The position numbers and the translations under genes were made by a program. Positions 7,364-14,515 of a DNA stretch of 14,515 nt are shown here, piece by piece; the first letter of the stretch is position 1, and every line of letters starts with the position of its first letter. A model generated the notes under the pieces. It was not told the DNA's origin. It saw only the letters and a list, made by a program, of their open reading frames with translations, and ran no database searches. Source of the DNA: Bacteroidales bacterium (lineage in GTDB: Bacteria > Bacteroidota > Bacteroidia > Bacteroidales > UBA7960); contig PWND01000343.1 of NCBI GenBank assembly GCA_003557965.1, positions 1 to 14,515 of the forward strand, written 5' to 3'.

Positions 7364-9088
7364 TTAGTTAACGATATCTTGGAATTCAGCCCTGTCAAAG
7401 AATTGGTTAAACTCCAAATCGTATTTTGCTTTTTCCTTATATTTTGGATCAAGCTCAATAGCTTTTTTAAGGTTGTCATATACCATGTTGTCAAGGTTTC
7501 TGCGAGCACCAATAATTGCAGATAAGTAGAATGCTTTTGCATCTTGTTCTGCACATTCAATATTAGTAGTAGCAGCCTGGTGGTTGTCGTTTAACATATG
7601 AGCAAGAGCAATATTATGAGTGCAAGTACGTCCTGCGTAAGAAGAAACAGCAGCAGTATAGTCGCCTTCAAGGATCATCAGGTTACCAATATTATAATTG
7701 GTGCGAACGCCCTTTCCTTGAGCTGCTTCGTAATAAGATTTTGCATTTTCATAATCTCCTGTCCATGCAGCAACAACACCAAGGTTATTTAGAACGTGTC
7801 CGTTGTCTGGTTCAATTTGGTTTGCTTTTTCCAGACTTTCTGCAGCTTTGTCTATTTCACCCTTTTTCAGGTAAACGTAAGCAAGGTTGTTAAAACCACG
7901 ATAGTTTTGCGGATAAAGTTCAGTTGCTGCTTTATATATCTCTTTCTTAGTATCTAAATCTTCAGTAAGAGTTGCTGCATAAAGAAGTTCTTTATCATCC
8001 AACTCAGAAGGTTCGGTAGTAGATAGTTCAGCTATTTCCTCATCAGTTTTCTTAGGCTCATAAGCAGTTATGATAATTTCAGCTTTACGAAGAGGCTTAA
8101 GGATTTTTTCGATTTCCTCATAGATAACAGTCATATCCTTAATTTTTCTTTCCCTTTCAGCAGGAGCTAACTGAGAGTTTATAACATTGGCAATAGCTCT
8201 TTTGTCTGGCAGTTCGCTGGCATCCAAAAGCTCCATAAATCCTTCAAAGTCTTCACCTTTAGCGGTTGCAACAGCTTCAACGTCATCATATTCTCCGCTT
8301 AAAATTCTGTTTATGTACCTTTCAGCAGTTTTAGCCCTGTCTTCTGACAGTTTTTCGTTATAAGCAACTTCACCTTCAGGAGAAGCCCATGCATTAACTT
8401 TTACAGACTTAATGTCCCAACCTTTTTTAATGAACTCATTCAAAGCTTCAATTTTTTCTTTAGCTTCGTCTTCACGGTTCAGGTCAAGTCTCCAGTTAAG
8501 GTTATGCCTCATGTACTCAAAGTAGATGTTAGCTTTTTTCGTAATAAGGGTTTCTTTTTCATAGCCATGAGGAGCCAAAGAAAGGTCTTCGTCTTTAGCA
8601 AGGTAAGTAGGAGTTACAACTGTACCCATAGCTACACCTTCGCGAACAGGAAGGTCTATTTTGTCTTCATCATCATCACCTTCACTATAAATTTGTCCTT
8701 TAACGACAAGTTCCATTTTGTCCATGCCATCTTCATAGGCAATCATTTCTGTGAATGCGAAGTTTGTAGGTGAGTCGCGGTTAATTAGCTGTCCTTCACC
8801 TTCTACTCTTTCACCACGTAGATGAATTGTGCCAAGCTCCTGTTCAGTTTCACCATATCTTAAAACAGGTGTTAGCTCAATTATGGCACTGCGGTGAAAA
8901 TACTTTTCACTTACGCGTCCGTCAAACTCAACAGCTATTTGGCCACCATGTAGTTCAAGTGGATTAGTCCTGGGAGTGTAAGTTACCATTTCATCATAGT
9001 CACGAACCATTTTATTAAGCCCGCAACCTGTTAATACTAATGCTGTAACTAACATTACAGCCATAATTCTTGTTTTGATGTTTTTCAT
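7364..9088 (-). CDS. Envelope lipoprotein with OmpA-like ASPEG region and TPR repeats
   Basis: A 574-residue protein of a kind common in Bacteroidales but without an established function. The start at 9086-9088 is chosen because it puts a lipoprotein signal at the N-terminus, with lipobox LTGC and Cys22 as the lipidated residue. Residues about 40-180 form a beta-rich region with Glu/Asp-rich patches. Residues about 180-345 resemble an OmpA C-terminal-like domain, with NAWASPEG at 232-239 followed by LSEDRAKTAERYI. At least three TPR-like helical hairpins follow at about 380-480 (PQNYRGFNNLAYVYLKKG, PDNGHVLNNLGVVAAWTG, then a degenerate one). The tail at 518-550 (YLSAIIGARR...NLKKAIELDP) is a recurrent ending in this group. 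Apart from Cys22 the only cysteines are 489 and 512, a possible periplasmic disulfide. It probably sits in the outer membrane and scaffolds other envelope proteins (inference). Confidence 0.85.
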   Translation of the reverse strand: MKNIKTRIMAVMLVTALVLTGCGLNKMVRDYDEMVTYTPRTNPLELHGGQIAVEFDGRVSEKYFHRSAIIELTPVLRYGETEQELGTIHLRGERVEGEGQLINRDSPTNFAFTEMIAYEDGMDKMELVVKGQIYSEGDDDEDKIDLPVREGVAMGTVVTPTYLAKDEDLSLAPHGYEKETLITKKANIYFEYMRHNLNWRLDLNREDEAKEKIEALNEFIKKGWDIKSVKVNAWASPEGEVAYNEKLSEDRAKTAERYINRILSGEYDDVEAVATAKGEDFEGFMELLDASELPDKRAIANVINSQLAPAERERKIKDMTVIYEEIEKILKPLRKAEIIITAYEPKKTDEEIAELSTTEPSELDDKELLYAATLTEDLDTKKEIYKAATELYPQNYRGFNNLAYVYLKKGEIDKAAESLEKANQIEPDNGHVLNNLGVVAAWTGDYENAKSYYEAAQGKGVRTNYNIGNLMILEGDYTAAVSSYAGRTCTHNIALAHMLNDNHQAATTNIECAEQDAKAFYLSAIIGARRNLDNMVYDNLKKAIELDPKYKEKAKYDLEFNQFFDRAEFQDIVN

Positions 9089-9153
9089 AGTTCTCTTTTT
9101 ATTTTGGTTAATCCAGTTTTTATTATAATTCAAAAACAATAATTTTGAGTTTA

Positions 9154-9161
9154 CAAATATA
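9154..9161 (-). promoter_or_regulatory. -7 element of the lipoprotein gene
   Basis: The minus strand reads TATATTTG, an exact TAnnTTTG match, about 65 nt before the chosen start codon. No TTTG is found at the -33 distance. Transcription from here would begin upstream of the in-frame codon at 9139, so the promoter does not itself decide between the two starts; the lipobox does. Confidence 0.42.
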
Positions 9162-9417
9162 AATTAAAAAAACTAATTCCACCTAAGGAAATTGCTATTT
9201 CTTTAAAATTTATTGTGTTTCTGTTCTTTTTAGCAAAAAATTCAAACAAGTGTAAAACTATTTTGCAAAGTAAAAAACTTTTTAATTAGATAAAAAAGAT
9301 TTTTTGTGTTTTTTTTAAATTTTCCTCATAAAAGTGGTTTGTAGGATGATTATAGGATGGTGTCAGCGTAATGGCAGAAAGGGTTGTTATATGTGGATGT
9401 TAGCTTTTTTATATTTA
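9162..9417. other. AT-rich intergenic stretch, nothing recognised
   Basis: This part of the long gap upstream of the lipoprotein gene is AT-rich with many short homopolymer runs. I see no credible coding frame, RNA gene or clear repeat in it. A short TAGGATG doublet near 9342-9359 is the only local repetition. Confidence 0.5.
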
Positions 9418-9603
9418 CTTTTTGTCATTGCTACAAAAAGTAACAAAAAAGGCTAGGCAAAACGAATTCTTTCTTCTTCTTTTGGCTTAACCCAAAAGAA
9501 GCAATCCCGTTTGCTTCGCACGGGACAAGAACGTCAAGGCTGCGGATTTTTCCCGACGAGCCTAAGCTCACTTCGCTGAAAAATTTGCAAGGCCTCGCAA
9601 ATT
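9418..9603. repeat. Row of four perfect hairpins, likely interspersed non-coding repeat
   Basis: Four perfect inverted repeats follow one another: CTTTTTGT/ACAAAAAG (9418-9440, 7-nt loop), CTTCTTTTGG/CCAAAAGAAG (9476-9501, 6-nt loop), TCCCGT/ACGGGA (9505-9525, 9-nt loop) and AATTTGC/GCAAATT (9582-9603, 8-nt loop). A 10-bp palindrome TTACCGGTAA lies further on at 9680-9689. Local GC content is higher than on either side. The short minus-strand open frame across 9534-9725 has no recognisable protein features and is unlikely to be a gene. The arrangement resembles intergenic repeats that I recall from other Bacteroidota genomes; copy number in this genome cannot be seen here. Confidence 0.6.
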
Positions 9604-9705
9604 ATTATTAACGAGCCTATGAATCTTTGTTGCTTGCGAGTCTCAAATTTTTCAAACAGCTTCGTTTCGCTAATGCTCGTTACCGGTAAAACTCCGAAGG
9701 CCAAT

Positions 9706-9841
9706 TGTAATTCTTCAATCCTCAAATCTTTAACTCTACAGCTCTTTAGCTAATAAATAAATTCCCAAATCAACCAATCAACAAGTTTCCCAATCAACCA
9801 ATTAACTAATTTGCTCATTAACACATTTACATATTAATTTC
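9706..9841. repeat. Degenerate tandem array with an 8-bp period
   Basis: Cut every 8 bases, this stretch gives 17 units related to TYAACNMA, for example TCAACCAA (9770 and 9794), TCAACAAG (9778), TTAACTAA (9802) and TTAACACA (9818). Across the 13 best units (9730-9833), T is at position 1 in 12 and C at position 5 in 12, with no indels breaking phase. There are no stop-free frames of interest and no spacers, so it is neither a coding repeat nor a CRISPR array. Confidence 0.7.
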
Positions 9842-9908
9842 TGCGTTTTGCCATACCTGCCCGCAACGTTTATCCCAGCACTGGTGGTTTGATAATAACC
9901 TTTCTTCC

Positions 9909-10004
9909 GCCTTCGGGAAATTTCGAGGCATTCAAGGAAGTTTGTAAAAAGTATTACAAAGCATTTCCCTGTAAGTTGCCAGATGCCTCGCATTCGCTCG
10001 GCAT
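9909..10004. repeat. Palindromic element with alternative pairings
   Basis: CGAGGCAT (9924-9931) is repeated inverted as ATGCCTCG (9983-9990), 51 nt apart. The first arm can instead pair with GCCTTCG at 9909-9915, with one bulge. The second arm can pair with the adjacent GGCAT (10000-10004) in a hairpin with a GC/GC inner stem and an ATTC loop. The segment is more GC- and CpG-rich than its surroundings. The hairpin with the trailing GACA resembles short palindromes scattered through many Bacteroidota intergenic regions, which often give spurious small open frames; the one at 9802-10035 is of that type. Confidence 0.55.
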
Positions 10005-10092
10005 GACAGGTGCTTTTTAAACAGAGTAAAGGCATCAGAAAGATTTTTGTGCAAAATTTGAGGCAAATGTTTTTTTAATTAGAAAAAAGTAG

Positions 10093-10100
10093 TACATTTG
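10093..10100 (+). promoter_or_regulatory. -7 element of the tRNA-Glu/rpsT transcript
   Basis: TACATTTG matches TAnnTTTG exactly and ends 25 nt before the first tRNA base, a typical distance for a stable-RNA promoter. A T-rich run at 10070-10077 lies near the -33 distance, without a clean TTTG. This is the only promoter core seen before the tRNA-rpsT-tRNA unit. Confidence 0.6.
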
Positions 10101-10125
10101 CACTCCATTTTTGAAAAATTAATCA

Positions 10126-10197
10126 GGCCCGTTCGTCTAGGGGTTAGGACGCCAGGTTTTCATCCTGGTAACAGGGGTTCGAATCCCCTACGGGCTG
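10126..10197 (+). tRNA. tRNA-Glu (UUC), first copy
   Basis: A 72-nt cloverleaf: acceptor GGCCCGT/ACGGGCT with a terminal G-U pair, anticodon stem CCAGG/CCTGG with loop TTTTCAT giving anticodon UUC, T-arm AGGGG-TTCGAAT-CCCCT, and discriminator G. The sequence after the discriminator is CAA, so the CCA end is not fully encoded and must be added. It is identical over its whole length to the copy at 10507-10578. Confidence 0.97.
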
Positions 10198-10238
10198 CAA
10201 ACATTTATAATAATTATTACAAGAAAAATTTATTAATT

Positions 10239-10493
10239 ATGGCTAATCACAAGTCGGCAATAAAAAGAATTCGCTCAAATAACGCAAAAAGATTACGTAA
10301 TCGTTATTGGGCAAAAACTACAAGAAAAGCAGTAAGAAAACTTAGAGATGCGCAAACAAAGGAAGCAGCAACAGAAAAGTTGCCTAAGGTTTTTTCAATG
10401 CTTGATAAACTTGCAAAAAAATCCGTAATTCATAAAAATAAGGCTGCAAACCTTAAATCAAAACTTGCAAAGCACGTTAATTCTCTATCTTAA
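10239..10493 (+). CDS. rpsT: 30S ribosomal protein S20
   Basis: An 84-residue, strongly basic protein with the S20 N-terminus MANHKSAIKRIRSNNAKRLRN and the conserved helical body through KSVIHKNKAANLKSKL. It binds 16S rRNA early in assembly of the small subunit. The ATG at 10239 gives the family's standard length; the frame stays open upstream through the tRNA, but that extension is not protein. It sits 41 nt after one tRNA-Glu and 13 nt before an identical second copy, with no promoter or terminator between, so it is probably released from a shared transcript by tRNA processing (inference). Confidence 0.96.
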   Translation: MANHKSAIKRIRSNNAKRLRNRYWAKTTRKAVRKLRDAQTKEAATEKLPKVFSMLDKLAKKSVIHKNKAANLKSKLAKHVNSLS

Positions 10494-10506
10494 CGTTAAA
10501 AATCCA

Positions 10507-10578
10507 GGCCCGTTCGTCTAGGGGTTAGGACGCCAGGTTTTCATCCTGGTAACAGGGGTTCGAATCCCCTACGGGCTG
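10507..10578 (+). tRNA. tRNA-Glu (UUC), second copy
   Basis: Identical over all 72 nt to the copy at 10126-10197, with the same anticodon UUC and discriminator G. The identity extends two bases upstream (CA) and several downstream (CAAA). It begins 13 nt after the rpsT stop codon and is followed directly by a strong terminator, so it is the last product of the unit. Confidence 0.97.
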
Positions 10579-10579
10579 C

Positions 10580-10613
10580 AAAAAATCCCAAAGAAAATTC
10601 TTTGGGATTTTTT
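10580..10613. terminator. Bidirectional terminator between tRNA-Glu and htpG
   Basis: A near-continuous inverted repeat: AAAAAATCCCAAAG (10580-10593) pairs with CTTTGGGATTTTTT (10600-10613) around AAAATT. The T tract on the plus strand ends the tRNA-rpsT-tRNA transcript. On the minus strand it lies 20 nt past the htpG stop and also ends in T's, so it can serve both convergent units. Confidence 0.86.
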
Positions 10614-10632
10614 TATGCGTTTTTTGAAGCAC

Positions 10633-12510
10633 TTATATTAAATCAATACTTCGTTTTACAAACTCGGTTAGTTTTTCACCTTTTAATAAATTTTTTGAAA
10701 GCATTGCCAAATCAACTAACTGGCTTATCAAACTTTCTTTTGACTTGTCATTCTTTTCCTGCGTAATTTTATAAATTGCCGGATGATTTGTATTTACTGA
10801 TAAAACATAATTATCGGGCATTTGGCCAAACATCCCGGCGCCTCCTAATGCCGACATATCCTTCATCCTGCGCATGTACTCAGGCTGAGTAATAACCATT
10901 GGCTGGTCACTTTCACTCATATTTTCAAAAACAACATTAAACTGTGTTTTGTCAATTTGCTTTTCTATATCTGTTTTAAGAGATTCTTTTTCCTTATTAG
11001 AGAGCTTTGAAGGAAGTTCTTCATCTTTGCTAATTAGCTTATCAACAACATCAGCGTCAACTCTTACAAACGAAACGTTTTCAAGATCACTTTCAAGCAG
11101 ATTGATAAAATGACTGTCAATAGGTGTATCAAACAACAATACATCATAGCCTTTTTCTTTTGCCGCATCTATCATGCTGTGCTGCTCAACGGCATTGTTG
11201 GCATAAATATGAACTATCTTCTTATCTTTATTTGTTTGATTTGTTTTAATGTGATTTTTATATTCATCAAAAGTGAAGAACTTATTGTCAACATTTTTTA
11301 GCAAACAAAACTTTTTTGCTCGCTCCTTAAATTTTTCTTCACTTATCATTCCGTACTGAATAAATACCTTTATATCATCCCATTTTTTTTCAAACTCTTC
11401 GCGATTATTTTTAAAAATATCTTCAAGTTTGTCTGCTACTTTTTTTGTAATATGGCTGCTAATCTTTTTTACATTTGAATCACTTTGTAAAAAACTTCGT
11501 GAAACATTCAAAGGAATATCGGGCGAATCCAATACTCCATGCAGCAATGTTAAAAAGTCAGGTACAATTCCTTCAACAGAATCAGTAACAAAAACCTGGT
11601 TGCAATAAAGCTGGATTTTGTTTTTTTGTACTTCAATTTGTTCTTTGATTTTTGGGAAATACAAAATCCCTGTCAGGTTAAAAGGATAGTCAACGTTTAA
11701 GTGAATATTAAATAATGGCTCTTCAAATGTAAATGGGTATAATTCCCTGTAAAAGCTTTTATAGTCTTCTTCTTTTAGTTCTGCGGGTTTTAATGTCCAT
11801 GCAGGTTTTGTATTATTAATAATACGTGGTTTTTCAACCGTAACGTCTTTCTCTTTCCCGTCTTTGTCTTTTTCTTTTTTTGTTTCTTTTTCTTTTCCAA
11901 ATATTATTTCTACCGGCAGGAATTTACAGTATTTTTTTAGCAATTCTAAAATACGGTTTTCATTAAGAAATTCATCAGAGTCATCTGCAATATGAAGCAC
12001 AATATCAGTGCCCCTGGCCTCTTTTTTTGCTGTTGTAATTTTAAACTCAGGGTCGCCTGAGCACTCCCACTTAACAGGCTCTTCATTTTCTTTATATGAT
12101 TTAGTAATGATTTCAACTTTTTTTGAAACCATAAAAGCAGAATAAAAACCAAGCCCAAAGTGTCCTATAATTGCATTCCTGTCATCATATTTTTGAAACT
12201 TCTCAATCCACTCTTCTGCACTTGAAAAAGCAATTTGATTAATATATTTCTTAATTTCATCAGCTGTCATTCCTATTCCCTTATCTCTGACGGTAATGGT
12301 TTTTGCTTTTTCGTCCATTATTATTTCAATAGATGTATCACCAATATCGCCTTTAATATTCCCGACAGAAGCCAGTGTTTTTAGTTTTTGTGTTGCGTCT
12401 ACGGCATTTGATACAAGTTCTCTAAGAAATATTTCGGAGTCGGAGTAAAGAAATTTTTTAATTATTGGAAATATGTTTTCAGTTTGTACCTTAATTTTAC
12501 CTTTTTGCAT
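10633..12510 (-). CDS. htpG: Molecular chaperone HtpG (Hsp90)
   Basis: A 625-residue cytosolic Hsp90 dimer subunit that uses ATP to remodel client proteins. The GHKL nucleotide pocket is complete: ELVSNAVDA (Glu31, Asn35, Asp38), DKGIGMT (Asp76), GHFGLGFYSAF (116-126) and GTDIVLHI (from 167). A Lys/Glu-rich charged linker lies at about 206-227, longer and more charged than in E. coli. The middle domain has the ATPase-assisting Arg338 in LNVSRSFLQ. A conserved C-terminal dimerisation region (TQPEYMRRMKDM) follows. Length matches E. coli HtpG (624). The MEEVD tail of eukaryotic Hsp90 is absent, as expected. The gene lies 90 nt after the PKD gene on the same strand; no clear promoter core was found in that gap, so read-through is possible. 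Confidence 0.96.
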   Translation of the reverse strand: MQKGKIKVQTENIFPIIKKFLYSDSEIFLRELVSNAVDATQKLKTLASVGNIKGDIGDTSIEIIMDEKAKTITVRDKGIGMTADEIKKYINQIAFSSAEEWIEKFQKYDDRNAIIGHFGLGFYSAFMVSKKVEIITKSYKENEEPVKWECSGDPEFKITTAKKEARGTDIVLHIADDSDEFLNENRILELLKKYCKFLPVEIIFGKEKETKKEKDKDGKEKDVTVEKPRIINNTKPAWTLKPAELKEEDYKSFYRELYPFTFEEPLFNIHLNVDYPFNLTGILYFPKIKEQIEVQKNKIQLYCNQVFVTDSVEGIVPDFLTLLHGVLDSPDIPLNVSRSFLQSDSNVKKISSHITKKVADKLEDIFKNNREEFEKKWDDIKVFIQYGMISEEKFKERAKKFCLLKNVDNKFFTFDEYKNHIKTNQTNKDKKIVHIYANNAVEQHSMIDAAKEKGYDVLLFDTPIDSHFINLLESDLENVSFVRVDADVVDKLISKDEELPSKLSNKEKESLKTDIEKQIDKTQFNVVFENMSESDQPMVITQPEYMRRMKDMSALGGAGMFGQMPDNYVLSVNTNHPAIYKITQEKNDKSKESLISQLVDLAMLSKNLLKGEKLTEFVKRSIDLI

Positions 12511-12600
12511 TTTATCTTATTTTTAGTTAGAAATTTTTTTTTACAAGCTTAACAAAGCTTATGCCATGAAATAAAACTGTCATTTTGTCTGTTTGATAGT

Positions 12601-14514
12601 TTATCTAAGAAGAGTTACAGTTCCTGATTTTGTTACGCTGTTGCCATTTGTGCACAATCCATTAAACTTCCATACATATACGCCTTGTGGTGACAGCCTT
12701 CCCCTGTGATATCCGTCCCACCCTACTAGAGGGTTTGTGCTTCTGAATATCAACTCACCCCACCTGTTGTATATAACAAGTTCATAAGTTTCGATGCCTT
12801 CATAAATTGGGAAAAATACTTCATTAGTAGTATCATCGGCGTCATAGTATCCGCCTGAAGGGCCGGTTGTGCTTGGTGTAAAAGCATTTGGAAAATATAT
12901 TCTGCAGATTTCATCAACTCTTACAGCATTTTCAACTATCAGTGTGTCATGACAAACAGGTTCGGTATCTGTACTTACAGCAAGCATAATCGAGTAAAGC
13001 CCGGGCTCTTCATAATAGTGTACAGGTTCGAATTCTTCTGAAGTATTATTATCTCCAAAATCCCAATAATAGAAATCAGCAAGAACAGATTTGTTAATTA
13101 ATCTCAGAGGTTCATCAGGTATTCTAACATAAGGGCTGGCAATTTCAAATAAAGCAGTAGGGGGTTCATAAACATATATTGTTTGATATGTAATGTCTGA
13201 ACCTCCATCGCCGGTAGCAACAAGTTTTACCTCAAACTCCCCGTGGTCTGTAAAAGTGTGGATTGGGTGTTCTGCGATACTCATTGCTCCATCACCAAAA
13301 TCCCAAAAATATTGATAGCTGTATTGTGAATGATTAATAAACTGAACTGTAAAAGGAGCGCATCCTTCACTTTCTGCAGGGCTAAAGTCAGCCAGCGGCT
13401 TAGGTGAAGTGATAGTTACAAACTTTGTAATTTGATCATAGCAAAAATCATTATAGGCTTCAAGCTCAACTGTGTAAATAATTGTAGAGACATCTTGCGG
13501 ATCTCTTTCATAAGTATAATTAAATGGTTCTCGTGAATCAGTATGGAAAGTATTGCCGTCGCCAAAATCCCAATTGTATGAAAACTCGCCCTGGCTTGTC
13601 AGATTTTCAAACATAACAGTTTGAGATTCTACCGGATTATCAGGGTCAAACACCTGGGTTTGTGGAACCGGCCTGAAATCTGACACAGGAGAAGGTAGTA
13701 CTGTAATGTCGAGAGTTGCTTCGTCAGTGCATTCATATATAGAGGTAGCTGTTAATACTACTTCATAATCAACAGGCTCTTCGCTTTCATTAGAAAACAG
13801 ATGTAAAGGGTTTTGGCTGGTACTGGTACTTCCGTCACCAAAATCCCAAAACATATATACCCCTAAAATGCTGTTATTAATAAACTGAATTGGAAGCCTG
13901 GAACAACCTTCAACTATGTCATCCTCAGTTGTAAAATCTGCAGTAACTTCAGGATATACATTAATGTTTTGTGAGGTATTATCTGTGCAGCCGTATTGAT
14001 TTGTAACATCCAGTGATACACGAAATGACTCAACCTCAAGGGTTGTATTATGCCATGTATGATAAAAACTATCTTCTTCATCGTACTCACTACCATCTCC
14101 CAAATTCCAGTAATAGCTCAAGCCTCCGATTGAAAAATTTTCAACTAAAGCTTCAAAGGGTGAGCACCCGGAGGCATTTTGGATATCAAAAGCTGCTAAT
14201 GGCAATGGGTTAACTGTTATTGTTTCAGTGTGTGAATCTGTGCAACCAAATTCGGAAACAACAACTAAACTAACATCAAAAAAATCCTGATTTTCATAAT
14301 CGTGATTAAAAAATGTATGCACAGGCTCTTCATTTTGAGAAGTGCCTCCATCATCAAAATCCCAAAAATAATAATCAGCGCCGGTGGAGATGTTTTCAAA
14401 ATTTACAATATAAGGTGAACAATCTTCTTCAACCGGGCTAAAGCCGGCAGTTATATCAGGATAAACCGTAATTTCGTGATTATAGGTGTGGGTGCAATCA
14501 TACTCATTTTCCAC
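12601..14514 (-). CDS. PKD-repeat surface protein with gliding-associated T9SS type B C-terminal domain (N-terminus outside window)
   Basis: The frame is open to the window end, so only the last 637 residues are visible and the apparent GTG at 14514 is internal. Six PKD (Ig-like beta-sandwich) domains follow one another, each with the WDFGDG-type motif: WDFDDG, WNLGDG, WDFGDG, WDFGDG, WDFGDG and WDFGDN. Most are preceded by a CSP or CAP motif with Cys and followed by a conserved Cys-Thr (GCTD or ECTD). The last 100 residues (IYFPNAFTPS...YELVIYNRWGELIF...GWDGYHRGR...GVYVWKF...GTVTLL) are the gliding-motility-associated C-terminal domain, a type B T9SS sorting signal. I infer a large secreted or surface-anchored adhesin-like protein; no catalytic domain is visible in this part. 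Confidence 0.92.
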   Translation of the reverse strand: MENEYDCTHTYNHEITVYPDITAGFSPVEEDCSPYIVNFENISTGADYYFWDFDDGGTSQNEEPVHTFFNHDYENQDFFDVSLVVVSEFGCTDSHTETITVNPLPLAAFDIQNASGCSPFEALVENFSIGGLSYYWNLGDGSEYDEEDSFYHTWHNTTLEVESFRVSLDVTNQYGCTDNTSQNINVYPEVTADFTTEDDIVEGCSRLPIQFINNSILGVYMFWDFGDGSTSTSQNPLHLFSNESEEPVDYEVVLTATSIYECTDEATLDITVLPSPVSDFRPVPQTQVFDPDNPVESQTVMFENLTSQGEFSYNWDFGDGNTFHTDSREPFNYTYERDPQDVSTIIYTVELEAYNDFCYDQITKFVTITSPKPLADFSPAESEGCAPFTVQFINHSQYSYQYFWDFGDGAMSIAEHPIHTFTDHGEFEVKLVATGDGGSDITYQTIYVYEPPTALFEIASPYVRIPDEPLRLINKSVLADFYYWDFGDNNTSEEFEPVHYYEEPGLYSIMLAVSTDTEPVCHDTLIVENAVRVDEICRIYFPNAFTPSTTGPSGGYYDADDTTNEVFFPIYEGIETYELVIYNRWGELIFRSTNPLVGWDGYHRGRLSPQGVYVWKFNGLCTNGNSVTKSGTVTLLR

Positions 14515-14515
14515 A

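Noticed and set aside
9089..9139. 17-residue N-terminal extension of the lipoprotein starting at 9139
   Set aside because: It would place a charged, Asn-rich stretch before the signal peptide; the start at 9088 gives a standard lipoprotein signal.
9534..9725. Small minus-strand gene
   Set aside because: It lies across the structured repeat segment, shows no protein family features, and its frame is explained by the repeat sequence.
9706..9841. CRISPR array
   Set aside because: Units are 8 bp, degenerate and contiguous without spacers, and no cas genes are present.
9802..10035. Small minus-strand gene
   Set aside because: It translates the palindromic element and part of the octad array; the composition is that of repeat DNA, not of the neighbouring genes.
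10098..10238. N-terminal extension of S20
   Set aside because: The extension is a translation of the tRNA-Glu gene; S20 begins at MANHKSA.
12545..12560. AAGCTT...AAGCTT between the PKD gene and htpG as a terminator
   Set aside because: On the minus strand the pair is followed by an A tract rather than a T tract, so it does not fit an intrinsic terminator; the stem is only 6 bp.

Overview
The window looks like a piece of a Bacteroidota chromosome, probably a Bacteroidales/Marinilabiliales-type organism; the order is inference, the phylum is well supported. The DNA is AT-rich. Both edge genes carry type IX secretion (T9SS) C-terminal sorting domains, a system confined to this phylum. Several upstream regions contain the Bacteroidota promoter core TAnnTTTG. 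The ASPEG-type OmpA/TPR lipoprotein and the folK-deoxynucleoside kinase pair also fit.

Layout. (1) Positions 2-2191, plus strand: 3' part of a secreted GH13 alpha-amylase-family enzyme with accessory beta domains and a type A sorting domain. (2) 2317-3788: a YjbQ-family gene (plus) converging on a Tat-signal-bearing PflX-like radical SAM gene (minus); their stop codons share one TTAA. (3) 4034-5806, minus: SppA signal peptide peptidase with its own terminator. (4) 6023-7182, plus: folK and a deoxynucleoside kinase 5 nt apart, ending at a bidirectional terminator. (5) 7364-9088, minus: outer-membrane-type lipoprotein with an OmpA-like region and TPRs. (6) 9089-10125: about 1 kb without a credible gene, holding a row of hairpins, a degenerate period-8 tandem array and a palindromic element. 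(7) 10126-10578, plus: tRNA-Glu, rpsT, then an identical tRNA-Glu, apparently one transcript. (8) 10633-12510, minus: HtpG chaperone. (9) 12601 to the window end, minus: C-terminal part of a large PKD-repeat cell-surface protein with a type B (gliding-associated) sorting domain.

Functionally this is mostly core chromosome: translation, folate and dNTP salvage, protein quality control and envelope proteins. The two edge genes export glycan-active or adhesive proteins through T9SS. I see no phage, transposase, CRISPR or defence genes and no multi-gene system that looks undescribed. The parts most worth a second look are the structured non-coding kilobase at 9418-10004, the Tat signal on a radical SAM enzyme, and the ribosomal-protein gene bracketed by two identical tRNAs.
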